Part shown: positions 36,244 through 46,349 of the stretch, in pieces | Layout: the number at the start of each line of letters is the position of its first letter | How positions within the stretch are numbered: the first letter of the stretch is position 1 | Origin: Salegentibacter flavus | GTDB lineage: Bacteria > Bacteroidota > Bacteroidia > Flavobacteriales > Flavobacteriaceae | DNA: 64,000 bases | Assembly: GCF_900115145.1 (NCBI RefSeq) | Contig: NZ_FOVL01000007.1 | Coordinates: forward strand, 62,001-126,000 | Direction of reading: 5' to 3' | The notes under the pieces: generated by a model | Told to the model about the DNA's origin: nothing | What the model saw: the letters and a program-made list of their open reading frames with translations, nothing else | The model's database searches: none | Made by a program: the position numbers and the translations under genes

Positions 36244-38712
36244 TTAGATCTTTAGCTGGAAGGTGAATTTAAAAGCAAAATTTTGTTTAAAACCCGGTAG
36301 GTTATATCCACCATAACGATAAGCGGTTCCAAGACCAAAACCGGCCAGGATATTATTAACCTCTAGCCCGGCTTCTGAGTAGACGTGATCCAGGGTGTTG
36401 AATGAAATATTTGCGTGGTCTTCAGGATGTTTAAATGTTCCAACGGCGTGGCGGGAGATGAGTACAACTTCAGGTTTCATAAACCTGTTGAGCTCAATTG
36501 GTCTAAATTGGTGCTTCACATGAAGCATCGCCTGGCGGTCGCTAAAGAATTCGTTGTAATACATGGTTTCAAAGCTGGTATGCCCTGCCACCGAGAAACG
36601 CTTTAGGATTTCTGTTTGGTTTCCATTGTTCGGGAACGCATGAAAAGCATGGGTTAGCGGTAATTCACCTATAGCAAAATTTCCCTCCAGGATGAATTCT
36701 GTACGAGATCTATCCAACCTCTTAATTTCGTGTTCTATTTTCAATCCGGCTTTGATGAAACTGAAATCGCCGTTCATAAAACCTGAAAAAGCCTGGGTGA
36801 TCTGCCCTGTGAATTTAGGGTATCCTTTTTCTATCAGAATATCACTTGTTGGGGTCTTTAAAAATCTTCCGAATGGCCGCCATAAAAAAGAAAAAGTGGT
36901 CTGGCTGAGATTGTAATCACTGAGATGTTGTCCTTCATGGATATAGGCATAATCCAGGATATTTGAAATCTGGCTGTGGCTAATTTGCAGTTCGCTATTA
37001 AGCCTGGAAGTGAAACGGTGGATTAGGCCCCCGCTAAATGTTTTATCGGTATAGAAAAAATTGATATTCACGAAACGGGGTTCAACGATAGAGAACTCGT
37101 TAACACCCTGTAGATAATTAAAACGACCCACTTCAATAATATCGCTGGTGTAGTTCAGTTTCAGATTAGTACCACTTGGTTTATGAAGCGATATTTCTGT
37201 GCCGAGGCCATATTTGAAAACCTCATCTTTAAATCCATAAACGGCATAACCGTTAATATTGAATTTATCTGAGAACCTATTATTGGTCTTTCCCCCAAAA
37301 CCCAGGCGTAAGCCTTCATAATTATTATACTTAAAAAATTTCCCCAGGTCAAAATCCCAGAAGTTAACAGGATAATACCCCGTTGTGATTGTATTTTTTA
37401 TTTCTATCTGGCGTTCTACATTCTTTTCCTTTACCAGGTCCATAACTCTTTCTTCTAAGTTTTCATCTGCAAAAATAAAAGGCTGTTTCCGGTTATTTTG
37501 CCAGAATTCTTCCCCGGGATTAAACGCACCGGAGGCTATCTCCACCTGCGCAGAAGGATTTTCTATTTTCTCTTCGGAATTAAACTGAATTTCATAATTG
37601 GTAGTAGTAGAGGTGAGAAATAAACCAGGTTCTGTATCATTTCCCGAAAGTACCGTGCTAATTATATCGCCTCCACTTTGAAGACGCCCCGTAGAGATCA
37701 CCCCGCCAAAAACCGAAATATCTTTTCCGCCGCTACCCGGCCTTATTCGGGTTAATTGTTTTTTAGGAAACCAGAGATTTTCACCCTCAAAATATTCATA
37801 TTCCTGATCGGTTTCCAATTTAATGGCGCCCAGCAACTGCGCTTTGGTCTTTTGTATGGCGAAACTTGTGGTATCCAAGTATAAGATTCCTTCTAACCCG
37901 GCGACGGCCTGTTCCCTTTTTGGTTCAAAATATACCACGAAGGCAGGTTGTGCGGTATTGGTGGTATCCAGTATTTTAAATTTATAATTTCTAAAAGCCT
38001 TTTTGGAAAGTGGCCCGGCATATTCGGTTTCAAAAATGTTATAATCTTTTTTGTAGAGAGAAAAGGGGTTTACTGAAAGCGAAAGCAGCTCATAAACCGG
38101 TTTTTTAAAGCCTGCGTTTTTCATTCCTAAAACCACCTCTTTTAGATCTTTTCCCTTCTCAAATCGATATTCGGATATTTTTTCTGAAAAATAAGCGGCC
38201 CCGGTTTGGATAATCGTTTCAACTTCCAGCATGGTACTGTCGGTCTCCAGGCTTATTCGGTTGTTTTCGTTGTCTATTAAGAATTTATTGTAGCTTCTGA
38301 AGCTAAAAGAATTCACGGCTTTTTCGGGGTCATTTTGGTCGCGCCTGGCGATGGCTTTCCTGATGATCCTGTTCGCCGGATTTTCTTCTGAATTTAATAA
38401 AACGGCATCCAGGGTTTCAGTAAAAGGCTTCAGCCGCACAAAGATAAACTCTGTCGCAGCAGAAAGCTGGATTGTTCGGGGTGAAAAGCCAACATAGGAA
38501 AAAGTGGCTTCGGCTAAAGACTCTTTCAGATCAATTAAAAAGGAACCATCAATATTAGTTAGGCTTATAGGCTGATCCTTTATGGCGATTTTCGCGTAGG
38601 GAAGCGGCTCTCCGGTTTGGGCATTTACCACCCGTCCGGAAATTTTGTGTTGAGCAAAAGCACTGGTAAAAGAAACAATGCAAACGAAAACGAAGAAGTA
38701 CCGATGGCGCAT
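36244..38712 (-). CDS. DUF5686 outer-membrane protein with N-terminal carboxypeptidase-like domain
   Basis: An 822-residue protein. The signal peptide ends near TSAFAQHK, and residues about 24-110 are a carboxypeptidase D regulatory-like domain (ISGRVVNAQTGEPLPYAKIAIK). The rest matches DUF5686, a Bacteroidota family predicted to form an outer-membrane barrel in its C-terminal half; the last residues end in an aromatic strand (NFAFKFTFQLKI). Function is unknown. It stands alone, with a 75-base gap to the MMPL gene. Confidence 0.85.
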   Translation of the reverse strand: MRHRYFFVFVCIVSFTSAFAQHKISGRVVNAQTGEPLPYAKIAIKDQPISLTNIDGSFLIDLKESLAEATFSYVGFSPRTIQLSAATEFIFVRLKPFTETLDAVLLNSEENPANRIIRKAIARRDQNDPEKAVNSFSFRSYNKFLIDNENNRISLETDSTMLEVETIIQTGAAYFSEKISEYRFEKGKDLKEVVLGMKNAGFKKPVYELLSLSVNPFSLYKKDYNIFETEYAGPLSKKAFRNYKFKILDTTNTAQPAFVVYFEPKREQAVAGLEGILYLDTTSFAIQKTKAQLLGAIKLETDQEYEYFEGENLWFPKKQLTRIRPGSGGKDISVFGGVISTGRLQSGGDIISTVLSGNDTEPGLFLTSTTTNYEIQFNSEEKIENPSAQVEIASGAFNPGEEFWQNNRKQPFIFADENLEERVMDLVKEKNVERQIEIKNTITTGYYPVNFWDFDLGKFFKYNNYEGLRLGFGGKTNNRFSDKFNINGYAVYGFKDEVFKYGLGTEISLHKPSGTNLKLNYTSDIIEVGRFNYLQGVNEFSIVEPRFVNINFFYTDKTFSGGLIHRFTSRLNSELQISHSQISNILDYAYIHEGQHLSDYNLSQTTFSFLWRPFGRFLKTPTSDILIEKGYPKFTGQITQAFSGFMNGDFSFIKAGLKIEHEIKRLDRSRTEFILEGNFAIGELPLTHAFHAFPNNGNQTEILKRFSVAGHTSFETMYYNEFFSDRQAMLHVKHQFRPIELNRFMKPEVVLISRHAVGTFKHPEDHANISFNTLDHVYSEAGLEVNNILAGFGLGTAYRYGGYNLPGFKQNFAFKFTFQLKI

Positions 38713-38829
38713 ATTATTTCTTTACGGGTTAGCTTAAATTTCCGGAATTTAAGCCTAAAATAAAAATTGTCAGACAGGCACGAGTATGCTTATCTGACAA
38801 TTGTATGTTAAATTATAAAATGTCTTCTG

Positions 38830-39384
38830 CTATACAGTCATAATCTCTTTCTCTTTGATTTCGAGAATTCTATCGATCTGGGCAATATAAGTGTCAGTTA
38901 ACTCCTGTACTTCGTCTTCAGAAGCTTTACGGAGATCCTCAGAAATATCTAGCTTTTTAAGTTCATTATTAGCTGATTTTCGATCGTTACGAACTCCAAC
39001 TTTTGCATCTTCAGCTTCAGCTTTGGCTTGTTTGGTAAGCTGCTTTCTTCTTTCTTCGGTTAATGGTGGTACGCTAATAATTACGTTTTCACCATTGTTC
39101 ATGGGGTTAAACCCAAGATTGGCCTGCATAATTCCTTTCTCGATATCGCCTATAAGGCTTTTCTCAAATGGCTGAATGGAAATAGTTCGGGCATCGGGAG
39201 TGTTCACGTTGGCTACCTGGTTGAGAGGTGTTTGCGAACCGTAGTACTCCACCATCACACCGCCAACCATCGATGGACTGGCTTTTCCGGCCCTGATATT
39301 TGCTAATTGTTTTTTTAGGTGAGAAATGGCTTTTTCCATTCCTTCTTTAGTACTATCAATAATAAATTCAATTTCGTCTTCCAT
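38830..39384 (-). CDS. frr: Ribosome recycling factor
   Basis: A 184-residue protein of standard length. KAISHLKKQLANIRAGKASPSMVGGVMVEYYGS and GENVIISVPPLTEERRKQLTK are family signatures. With EF-G it splits post-termination ribosomes. It follows pyrH in the same transcript with a 32-base gap, which is the common bacterial gene order. Confidence 0.98.
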   Translation of the reverse strand: MEDEIEFIIDSTKEGMEKAISHLKKQLANIRAGKASPSMVGGVMVEYYGSQTPLNQVANVNTPDARTISIQPFEKSLIGDIEKGIMQANLGFNPMNNGENVIISVPPLTEERRKQLTKQAKAEAEDAKVGVRNDRKSANNELKKLDISEDLRKASEDEVQELTDTYIAQIDRILEIKEKEIMTV

Positions 39385-39416
39385 CTTTATAAAGTTTAAA
39401 ATGCAGGTTTTTTGAA

Positions 39417-40124
39417 CTATAGATTTACTTTGGTTCCAATATTTTCACCGGTTACTACTTTTAGAAGATTTCCGGGGGTATTCATATCAAAAACTATAAT
39501 GGGTAATTCGTTTTCCTGACTTAGGGTAAAGGCAGTAGTGTCCATTACTTTAAGGCCTTTTCGAATTACATCATCAAAGGTAATATAATCAAATTTTGTT
39601 GCTTTGGTATCCTTTTCAGGGTCGGCAGTGTAAATGCCATCCACGCGGGTTCCTTTTAAGATAACATCGGCATGAATTTCTATGGCTCTTAAAACGGCTG
39701 CGGAATCTGTTGTAAAATAGGGATTTCCGGTTCCTCCACCGAAGATTACTACCCGGCCTTTTTCCAGATGCCTTATCGCTCTTCTTCTAATAAATGGTTC
39801 AGCGACTTCATTAATGTGGATGGCCGATTGCAGGCGGGTTTGAATATCGGCATCTTCAAGGGCCCCCTGAAGTGCCAGCCCATTAATAACAGTTGCAAGC
39901 ATCCCCATATGATCTCCCTGCACGCGGTCCATTCCTTTGCTGGCTCCGGCAACGCCTCTGAAAATATTTCCGCCTCCAATAACGATAGCGACCTCAACAC
40001 CTTTATCTATTACCGATTTAATTTCCTTGGCATAATCTGCCAGCCTAACAGGATCAATACCATATTGACGGTCTCCCATTAAAGCCTCTCCCGATAATTT
40101 TAAAAGTATTCTTTTATAATGCAT
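39417..40124 (-). CDS. pyrH: UMP kinase
   Basis: A 235-residue amino-acid-kinase fold protein with [11 protein letters not shown] at the N-terminus, [13 protein letters not shown], and [12 protein letters not shown]. It phosphorylates UMP to UDP in pyrimidine synthesis. A TATATTTG element (40155-40148, minus strand) lies upstream. It is the first gene of the pyrH-frr unit. Confidence 0.98.
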   Translation of the reverse strand: MHYKRILLKLSGEALMGDRQYGIDPVRLADYAKEIKSVIDKGVEVAIVIGGGNIFRGVAGASKGMDRVQGDHMGMLATVINGLALQGALEDADIQTRLQSAIHINEVAEPFIRRRAIRHLEKGRVVIFGGGTGNPYFTTDSAAVLRAIEIHADVILKGTRVDGIYTADPEKDTKATKFDYITFDDVIRKGLKVMDTTAFTLSQENELPIIVFDMNTPGNLLKVVTGENIGTKVNL

Positions 40125-40220
40125 AGCCGGTTTTTAATTAATTGCTGCAAATATAGGTATTATCTTATAGTGATAAATAAGGTTTTTTAATGGATTCTTT
40201 GTAAAAGCCTTACCAAAGAG

Positions 40221-40254
40221 TTTGTAGGTTATGGCGAGGTTTTTGCTATATTTG
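40221..40254 (+). promoter_or_regulatory. Promoter of the zinc metallopeptidase gene
   Basis: TTTG at 40221-40224, a 22-base spacer and TATATTTG at 40247-40254. An ATG at 40231 lies inside this promoter, so the first real start is the ATG at 40285. Confidence 0.7.
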
Positions 40255-40284
40255 AAGTTCGAAAAAAATAAATATAAACAGGGA

Positions 40285-40971
40285 ATGATAGGATATTATG
40301 TAATTGCGGGAGTACTCTTTATATTGAGTATGTATGTTAGCAATAAACTCAAGAGTAAATTCAAAAAATACTCTAAAGTTCACTTGCAAAATGGGATGAG
40401 CGGGAAAGAAATCGCTGAAAAAATGTTGAGTGATAATGGGATTAATAATGTTAAGGTAATCTCAACTCCCGGAATGTTAACCGATCATTACAATCCGCAG
40501 AAAAAGACAATTAATTTAAGTGAAGGAGTTTATACACAACGAAATGCTGCGGCTGCTGCAGTTGCGGCTCATGAAACCGGGCACGCCATACAGCACGCCC
40601 AGGCCTACAGCTGGTTACAATTGCGTAGCCAACTTGTGCCTGTAGTAAGTGTGGCCTCCAGGTTTTCCCAATGGGTGATCTTTGGAGGATTGATGTTAAT
40701 GATGACCACGGCGATGGGCAGCACTATTTTGTTAATAGGAATTATTCTTTATGGTATGGGAACACTCTTTAGCTTTGTAACCCTACCGGTTGAATATGAT
40801 GCCAGTAAGCGAGCTTTAGTATGGTTAGAAAATGAAAATATGCTTTCTACTCAGGAACACGATGCCGCTGAAGATTCCTTAAAATGGGCAGCACGTACCT
40901 ACGTAGTAGCCGCGGTTGGTTCTCTGGCCACATTGTTATACTTTCTTAGCATCTATATGGGTAGAGATTAA
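40285..40971 (+). CDS. Membrane-bound zinc metallopeptidase (YugP-like)
   Basis: From the ATG at 40285 the product is 228 residues. It starts with a membrane helix (IGYYVIAGVLFILSMYV), continues with a cytoplasmic or periplasmic catalytic segment containing AAAAVAAHETGHAIQHAQ (zinc-binding HExxH form, HETGH), and ends with three further helices. This is the YugP neutral zinc metallopeptidase family, whose members in other bacteria act at the membrane; substrates are unknown. The longer frame that begins at 40231 conflicts with the promoter. Confidence 0.88.
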   Translation: MIGYYVIAGVLFILSMYVSNKLKSKFKKYSKVHLQNGMSGKEIAEKMLSDNGINNVKVISTPGMLTDHYNPQKKTINLSEGVYTQRNAAAAAVAAHETGHAIQHAQAYSWLQLRSQLVPVVSVASRFSQWVIFGGLMLMMTTAMGSTILLIGIILYGMGTLFSFVTLPVEYDASKRALVWLENENMLSTQEHDAAEDSLKWAARTYVVAAVGSLATLLYFLSIYMGRD

Positions 40972-41003
40972 ATTTGCCACTAGATTTTTTAATTCAATAA
41001 TAA

Positions 41004-41036
41004 AGAAGAGGCCGTCTGGATAAGACGGCCTCTTTC
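41004..41036. terminator. Intrinsic terminator of the zinc metallopeptidase gene
   Basis: A 12-base stem AAGAGGCCGTCT/AGACGGCCTCTT with a five-base loop. The T-run is short. Confidence 0.8.
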
Positions 41037-41125
41037 TATTTGGCAAAGAGGAAAAACTTCTAGTTAGCCTGGCTTAAGCTTATTTAAATTTCCGGATTCT
41101 CTTTACCTGCTCAAACAAACTAAAA

Positions 41126-41557
41126 CTATTTACGGTGGTTTCTGTTTTTCCTGTTGTGAGCTTTACGTTCTCTCTTAGCAAGGTTTTCTTGCCAGGTTGA
41201 ATATTGCTCATCTGTCAGTATTTCTTTCATCTTTTCACGATGTTCTTCGCGTTTCTTTGTACGTAAGTTTCTTACTTCTGAACGTTCTGCTCTTGCAGTT
41301 GTGTTGTTAATGCGTGCTTCTTTTCTTTCGGTTCTGTATTCTTCTCTTTCCTGAGTCTGCTCTGTAAAAAACTTTTTTATTTCTTCTTGTTGGGCCTGGG
41401 TTAGGTCTAATGCAGAAGTCATTCGTTCTGTTTTAAGGGTTGCCCTTTCTTCTGCGGTCATTTCTACTCGATCCTTATGGGCTTTTTTCTGCTTTCTTTC
41501 CTGTGCAAAGGCTGATACCGATATCAAAAGTATCAGGATTAAACTTATCTTTTTCAT
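41126..41557 (-). CDS. Secreted LTxxQ-like (Spy/CpxP-type) basic protein
   Basis: A 143-residue protein with a signal peptide (MKKISLILILLISVSAFAQ). The mature part is strongly helical and charged, with MTAEERATLKTERMTSALDLTQAQQEEIKKFF resembling the LTxxQ motif of the Spy/CpxP chaperone-like family. The tail is very rich in Arg and Lys. A periplasmic chaperone-like or stress-buffer role is an inference from the motif; true homology is less certain than for typical Spy. Confidence 0.7.
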   Translation of the reverse strand: MKKISLILILLISVSAFAQERKQKKAHKDRVEMTAEERATLKTERMTSALDLTQAQQEEIKKFFTEQTQEREEYRTERKEARINNTTARAERSEVRNLRTKKREEHREKMKEILTDEQYSTWQENLAKRERKAHNRKNRNHRK

Positions 41558-41613
41558 AGCATTCTATTTTTGTTATTAAGACTCCCAAAAGTGGGATTGG
41601 TTTAATAGAAAAA

Positions 41614-41650
41614 CAAAAGGCCTGCCAAAAAATGGGCAGGCCTTTAAAAA
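41614..41650. terminator. Intrinsic terminator of the DUF5117 metalloprotease gene
   Basis: An 11-base stem AAAGGCCTGCC/GGCAGGCCTTT with an eight-base loop. The T-run is on the minus strand, which is the strand of the upstream protease gene. Confidence 0.85.
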
Positions 41651-41678
41651 ATTAAACGAATGCTTGAAAATCTTACTT

Positions 41679-44174
41679 CTATTTAATAGGATTTAGTATT
41701 AGATCAATTCTTTCTAATGCATCCTGAAGGTGGTACCTGGTCATTGTGTCGCCAGTTCTGTTAATGTCATTTCTAATTTGTCGTTCCAGGGTTTTAAGTT
41801 CCCCACGAACTACAGGACGAATGTCGCTTTGCGCGACATTTACCTCACTTCTGGAAGACCAGGCGCGCATACGTGCTGGAATTTCAGGCTGTTCCTCGGT
41901 CATCAGATATTCCATTCTATCTATATAGGCACGTTGAAGGTTTCTGCGGTAGCGATCAATTTTTTGCCCTCTTGACAATTCGCTGAAAATCCCTTTGCGT
42001 ACATCTCCCATCATGTCTAAAAGTCCATAGGCCTCGTTTCCATTAATTTCTTCATTTTCCATTAAACGAGCCATTCTTCCGAAATCAAGTATATTATTCA
42101 AGGTGCGAACCTGGAAGGTTCTTATGCGTTCTATATTTCCGTCAAATTCAATTTTGTTGAAAATATCCTGGTCTATAAGCCATTCGGGTGTTGTGAAGAG
42201 TTGATCCTGCAAAAACTGCATTGCATCTTTCTGGTGTGCAGCATCTACGTGAGTATAAACCGCTCCTTCCTGGTCATAGGTCTTGTAGTATTCATAAACC
42301 CCACCAATGTTAGCGGCTACGTGACCCATATATCTATTATATTGTCCAAGTACCTGCGAATACAAGTCATCCAAATCCTCATAATTTTTACCATCTTCAG
42401 CTGTCCACTCAATTAGATTTGGAACAATTCGTTTCAGGTTTTTAATTCCGTACTCACTGGCAAGAATGGCATCATCACCAAGATCTTCGGTTTGAGAGCT
42501 GGGATCAATTACTCCTCCACCTTGCTGTTTTCCGAAGCGATAAAGAGGGTCTCCTGCTTTTTCCAGAATCCACTGATCAAGGATCTCTTTTTCTTCTTCG
42601 GCGGTCTTATCAAGAATTGGCTTATACCCCCATTTGATAGCATATTTATCATATGGGCCAATATTTGGCATTAATGCAACATCTCCATCACCGGGCTGGG
42701 CGATGTAGTTGAAGCGGGCGTAATCCATAATAGAAGGTGCGGTTCCGAATTCAGCAGTGAACTCAGGATCGCGCAATTTTTCTACCGGATAAGCAGCACT
42801 GCTTCCCATATTGTGCGGTAAACCAATAGTATGACCTACTTCGTGGGCGGAAACAAAACGGATTAATCTACCCATTACTTCATCTTCAAATTGAGGCATC
42901 TGTGCGTCTTCATTTATTGCTGCGGTCTGCACAAAAAACCAGTTTCTTAAGAGGGTCATTACATTGTGATACCAGTTGATATCAGATTCAAGGATCTCTC
43001 CTGACCGGGGATCACTCACATGGGGCCCGTTGGCATTTGGAATAGGTGAAGCCAGGTATCTCACTACCGAATAGCGAACATCTTCAGGACTCCAATCCGG
43101 ATCCTCCTCCTTGCTTGGCGGATCTTTTGCTATAATCGCGTTTTTAAAACCGGCCTCTTCAAATGCTACCTGCCAGTCTTCAATCCCTTGTTTGATAAAT
43201 GGTCTCCATTTCTCTGGGGTGGCCCGGTCTATATAATAAACTATGGGTTCTTTTGGTTCTACCAATTCACCTCGTTCAAATTTTTCTTTATCTTCTTCCT
43301 TCACTTCTAGTCTCCAGCGGTCAAGGTATTTCACCTCTTTACTTTTATGATCTTCCCGGCCGTAGTCAACTTGTCCACGAGCAAACCATCCAACACGCTG
43401 GTCGAAATAACGGCGTTCCATCGGTGCTTTCGGAAGCAAAATCATAGAGTTGCTGAATTCCAAAGAAATAGATCCGGTGCTCTCATTTGAAGGCGGTTCG
43501 CCGGCATTGTATGTTTTTACATGGCGAACCTCGATATTTTCGGGATAGCTTCTAATGGTGTCTATGTAAGAACGGGCATCGTCCAATCGGGATACCTTGT
43601 ATTGTTTCCTAGTCCTGTCTGGAAGACCAAGAGCCATAACATCTTTGGTGAAAAGTTCGGTGACATCGATTACCGTCGTTTTGCTCACTGAGTCTTTTCC
43701 GTAGGTTTTAATAGGAAAGCGCTGTAAAACAGGTTCGAAATTCGAATTAACCACGGCTTCGTGCACGGGTAGGGAATCTGCAGCGAAGATCTCGTGGGAT
43801 ACAACTCGTAATAATACATTGCCGTCTTTTTTCTGCCAGCGGTGCACCTGGGTGTTTTGTTTTCCGCCTCCAAAACCAATTCCTGTTGCGGTTTTGGCGA
43901 TTCTGGTTACAGTAAGCATTTCACGGTTAAAAAGACTGTCTGGGATCTCGTAGAAATATTTGTCTTCTACACGATGAACAGTGAACATCCCGGGATCTGA
44001 CTTTGCGTCTTTGGTGATTACTTTATCATAAGGTTTTACCCCATTGCCATTCTTTTTACCCTCATCGGCTTTTGCGGCCTGGGCATTATCTTTTTCCGGT
44101 TGAAAAACAGCACAACTGCTAACCGATAGCGACAGGGCTATGAGGAGCAGTTTATGTGAAAAAAATTTGTTCAT
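41679..44174 (-). CDS. DUF5117/DUF5118 zinc metalloprotease
   Basis: An 831-residue protein with a signal sequence ending in a lipobox-like SSCAVF (Cys near residue 21). DUF5118 and DUF5117 segments (ADEGKKNGNGVKPYDKVITK onward) lead into the catalytic domain, whose extended zinc motif VSAHEVGHTIGLPHNMGSS (HExxHxxGxxH) is intact. This places it with the metzincin-like zinc proteases common in Bacteroidota. It is probably anchored at the cell envelope and degrades external or periplasmic proteins. It is monocistronic. Confidence 0.9.
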   Translation of the reverse strand: MNKFFSHKLLLIALSLSVSSCAVFQPEKDNAQAAKADEGKKNGNGVKPYDKVITKDAKSDPGMFTVHRVEDKYFYEIPDSLFNREMLTVTRIAKTATGIGFGGGKQNTQVHRWQKKDGNVLLRVVSHEIFAADSLPVHEAVVNSNFEPVLQRFPIKTYGKDSVSKTTVIDVTELFTKDVMALGLPDRTRKQYKVSRLDDARSYIDTIRSYPENIEVRHVKTYNAGEPPSNESTGSISLEFSNSMILLPKAPMERRYFDQRVGWFARGQVDYGREDHKSKEVKYLDRWRLEVKEEDKEKFERGELVEPKEPIVYYIDRATPEKWRPFIKQGIEDWQVAFEEAGFKNAIIAKDPPSKEEDPDWSPEDVRYSVVRYLASPIPNANGPHVSDPRSGEILESDINWYHNVMTLLRNWFFVQTAAINEDAQMPQFEDEVMGRLIRFVSAHEVGHTIGLPHNMGSSAAYPVEKLRDPEFTAEFGTAPSIMDYARFNYIAQPGDGDVALMPNIGPYDKYAIKWGYKPILDKTAEEEKEILDQWILEKAGDPLYRFGKQQGGGVIDPSSQTEDLGDDAILASEYGIKNLKRIVPNLIEWTAEDGKNYEDLDDLYSQVLGQYNRYMGHVAANIGGVYEYYKTYDQEGAVYTHVDAAHQKDAMQFLQDQLFTTPEWLIDQDIFNKIEFDGNIERIRTFQVRTLNNILDFGRMARLMENEEINGNEAYGLLDMMGDVRKGIFSELSRGQKIDRYRRNLQRAYIDRMEYLMTEEQPEIPARMRAWSSRSEVNVAQSDIRPVVRGELKTLERQIRNDINRTGDTMTRYHLQDALERIDLILNPIK

Positions 44175-44241
44175 AAAAAGTTCTTTACTTGATTAAAAAT
44201 TTCTGAAGGCGGAACTATTTTCAGCGTAAGCCAAAATAAAA

Positions 44242-44267
44242 AAAAGACCACCATTAGGCAGTCTTTT
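44242..44267. terminator. Possible weak terminator downstream of lysS
   Basis: AAAAGAC (44242-44248) and GTCTTTT (44261-44267) form a 7-base stem with an inner CC/GG pairing. A T-run follows on the minus strand. It lies 113 bases after the lysS stop. Confidence 0.4.
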
Positions 44268-44354
44268 GACTTATAATTCTTAAAAAGGTTTAAAAAAAGG
44301 TTAAGAAGAACTCAATTTAACCTTTGTTTAGCCTGAAAAATCAATTTGCAGTGT

Positions 44355-46046
44355 TTAAACCGTCTTGATCTTCATGGTTTCCCCTTCTTTGAAAACATCT
44401 ATCATCTTATGTTTTCGCAATGCTTTTGAAGCCTTATCCCATTTTTTATTGCTCAATCCCGATTTGGTTTTCACCTCCTCTAAATCGTGAATTTCATTAT
44501 CCTTTAAAATATTGAAAACCTCTTTTTCTTCATCGCTTAATTCCACCGCTTTTTTCTCGGGTTTCATTTGCGGAAAGAATAATACTTCCTGAATAGACCT
44601 GTTATTGGTTAGGAACATGATTAGTCTATCCATTCCAATTCCCAGACCTGAGGTAGGCGGCATTCCGTATTCCAAAGCTCTAAGAAAATCCTGATCTATA
44701 AACTCGGTAGCTTCATCGTCTCCTTTTTTGGCAAGTTTTAGCTGCTCTTCAAAACGTTCACGCTGGTCTATAGGGTCGTTTAACTCAGAATAAGCATTTG
44801 CGATTTCCTTACCACAAACCATAAGTTCAAAACGCTCGGTCAGCTCCGGATTTTCCCGATGTTCCTTACAAAGTGGACTCATCTCCTTAGGATAATCGGT
44901 TATGAAGGTTGGTTGAATATATTTTCCTTCACATTTTTCTCCAAAGATCTCATCGATGAGCTTTCCTTTCCCCATGGTCTCATCAACCTCAATGCCCATA
45001 TCTTCAGCGGCTTTTCTTATTTCTGCTTCAGATCTTCCGGTGATGTCGAAACCGGTAAATTCTTTAATAGAATCGGTCATGGTGACACGCTTGTATGGCG
45101 CTTTAAAATCTATTTCATATTCGCCAAAAACGGCTTCGGTAGTCCCATTCACTTGCAGGGCGCAGTGCTCCAGAAGGTTTTCGGTGAATTCCATCATCCA
45201 GTTGTAGTCTTTATAGGCTACGTAGATTTCCATCGCTGTGAATTCAGGATTGTGGGTGCGATCCATTCCTTCATTTCTGAAGTTTTTAGAGAATTCATAC
45301 ACTCCGTCGAAACCTCCTACAATAAGTCTTTTCAGGTATAATTCATTCGCGATCCTTAAATAAAGCGGAATATCAAGCGCATTGTGATGCGTGATAAAAG
45401 GTCTTGCGGCCGCTCCTCCCGGAATAGATTGCAGGATTGGTGTTTCAACTTCGAAGTAGCCTTTCTCGTTAAAGAAATTACGCATAGCGTTGAATAATTT
45501 CGTGCGCTTTACAAAGATTTCTTTAACGTGAGGATTTACCGCGAGATCGGCATAACGCTGGCGGTATCGATGCTCAGGATCGTTAAAACCATCATGGGTA
45601 TTTCCTTCTTTATCTGTTTTAGGCAGGGGAAGAGGGCGGAGAGATTTGCTTAGTAAAGTGAAATCCTTCACCATCACCGTCATTTCACCAACCTGGGTCT
45701 TAAAAAGCTCCCCTTCAATTCCAATAAAATCACCTATATCAAGTAATTTTTTGTAGAAATTATTGTATTTATCTTTATTCTCGCCAGTGCAGATCTCATC
45801 ACGATTAAAATAGATCTGAAGTTTTCCTTCAGAATCCTGAAGTTCAGCAAAAGAAGCTTTACCCTGAATTCGACGTGACATTAGCCGGCCGGCCATCACT
45901 ACTTTCTTACCTTCTTCAAAGTGGGATTTCACCTGTTTGGTGGTATGATCTACCGGAAAAAGATCGGCGGGATATGGATTGATACCTTCTTTGCGAAGTG
46001 CAGCGAGCTTTTCGCGGCGTATAATTTCCTGTTCAGATAGGTGCAT
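44355..46046 (-). CDS. lysS: Lysyl-tRNA synthetase (class II) with C-terminal extension
   Basis: A 563-residue class II LysRS. The OB-fold anticodon domain is near residues 50-150, motif 2 is [20 protein letters not shown], and motif 3 is [13 protein letters not shown]. The catalytic body ends near residue 500 with [13 protein letters not shown]. About 60 further residues ([29 protein letters not shown] onward) look like a small winged-helix domain not found in E. coli LysRS. It charges tRNA-Lys. A clear promoter precedes it. Confidence 0.97.
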   Translation of the reverse strand: MHLSEQEIIRREKLAALRKEGINPYPADLFPVDHTTKQVKSHFEEGKKVVMAGRLMSRRIQGKASFAELQDSEGKLQIYFNRDEICTGENKDKYNNFYKKLLDIGDFIGIEGELFKTQVGEMTVMVKDFTLLSKSLRPLPLPKTDKEGNTHDGFNDPEHRYRQRYADLAVNPHVKEIFVKRTKLFNAMRNFFNEKGYFEVETPILQSIPGGAAARPFITHHNALDIPLYLRIANELYLKRLIVGGFDGVYEFSKNFRNEGMDRTHNPEFTAMEIYVAYKDYNWMMEFTENLLEHCALQVNGTTEAVFGEYEIDFKAPYKRVTMTDSIKEFTGFDITGRSEAEIRKAAEDMGIEVDETMGKGKLIDEIFGEKCEGKYIQPTFITDYPKEMSPLCKEHRENPELTERFELMVCGKEIANAYSELNDPIDQRERFEEQLKLAKKGDDEATEFIDQDFLRALEYGMPPTSGLGIGMDRLIMFLTNNRSIQEVLFFPQMKPEKKAVELSDEEKEVFNILKDNEIHDLEEVKTKSGLSNKKWDKASKALRKHKMIDVFKEGETMKIKTV

Positions 46047-46092
46047 GATAATAGTTTGAAAATTAAAAACCTGCTTTTCTGCAAGGCGGATG

Positions 46093-46123
46093 CAAATATA
46101 GTGACTATCAGGCTACCAATCAA
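46093..46123 (-). promoter_or_regulatory. Promoter of lysS
   Basis: Minus strand TTG at 46123-46121, a 20-base spacer and TATATTTG at 46100-46093, 46 bases before the ATG at 46046. Confidence 0.75.
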
Positions 46124-46150
46124 TGGAGGTGCAGGCCGAATTTTTAATCT

Positions 46151-46158
46151 TATCTTTG
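46151..46158 (+). promoter_or_regulatory. -7 element of the YqaE gene
   Basis: TATCTTTG at 46151-46158, 29 bases before the ATG at 46188. No TTG at the right distance is visible. Confidence 0.45.
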
Positions 46159-46187
46159 CAACCAGAATCGCTTTAAATTTTAGAATT

Positions 46188-46346
46188 ATGAGTGTTTGGA
46201 GAGTTATACTTTCTGTGTTGTTTCCGCCCCTTGCCGTGTATGACCGAGGTTGCGGCTCTATTCTTATCGTATTGCTTTTAACTTTGCTGGGTTGGATTCC
46301 CGGAGTGATCGCCGCACTTATAATTCTGAATAATCCGAAGAGGTAA
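46188..46346 (+). CDS. YqaE/Pmp3 family small membrane protein
   Basis: The start is the ATG at 46188, giving 52 residues; the longer open frame upstream overlaps the promoter region of lysS and its own -7 element and is rejected. MSVWRVILSVLFPPLAVYDRGCGSILIVLLLTLLGWIPGVIAALIIL has the two-helix Pmp3/YqaE pattern, including the FPPLAV and GWIPG motifs. Homologues influence membrane potential or salt tolerance in yeast and plants; the bacterial role is unsettled. lipB follows after three bases. Confidence 0.92.
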   Translation: MSVWRVILSVLFPPLAVYDRGCGSILIVLLLTLLGWIPGVIAALIILNNPKR

Positions 46347-46349
46347 AGA

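Noticed and set aside
44859-45341. 160-codon rightward frame opposite lysS
   Set aside because: It is an antisense shadow of a well-supported synthetase gene.
46041-46187. 49-codon extension of the YqaE frame
   Set aside because: It overlaps the lysS promoter and the -7 element of the YqaE gene itself; the ATG at 46188 matches the family start.
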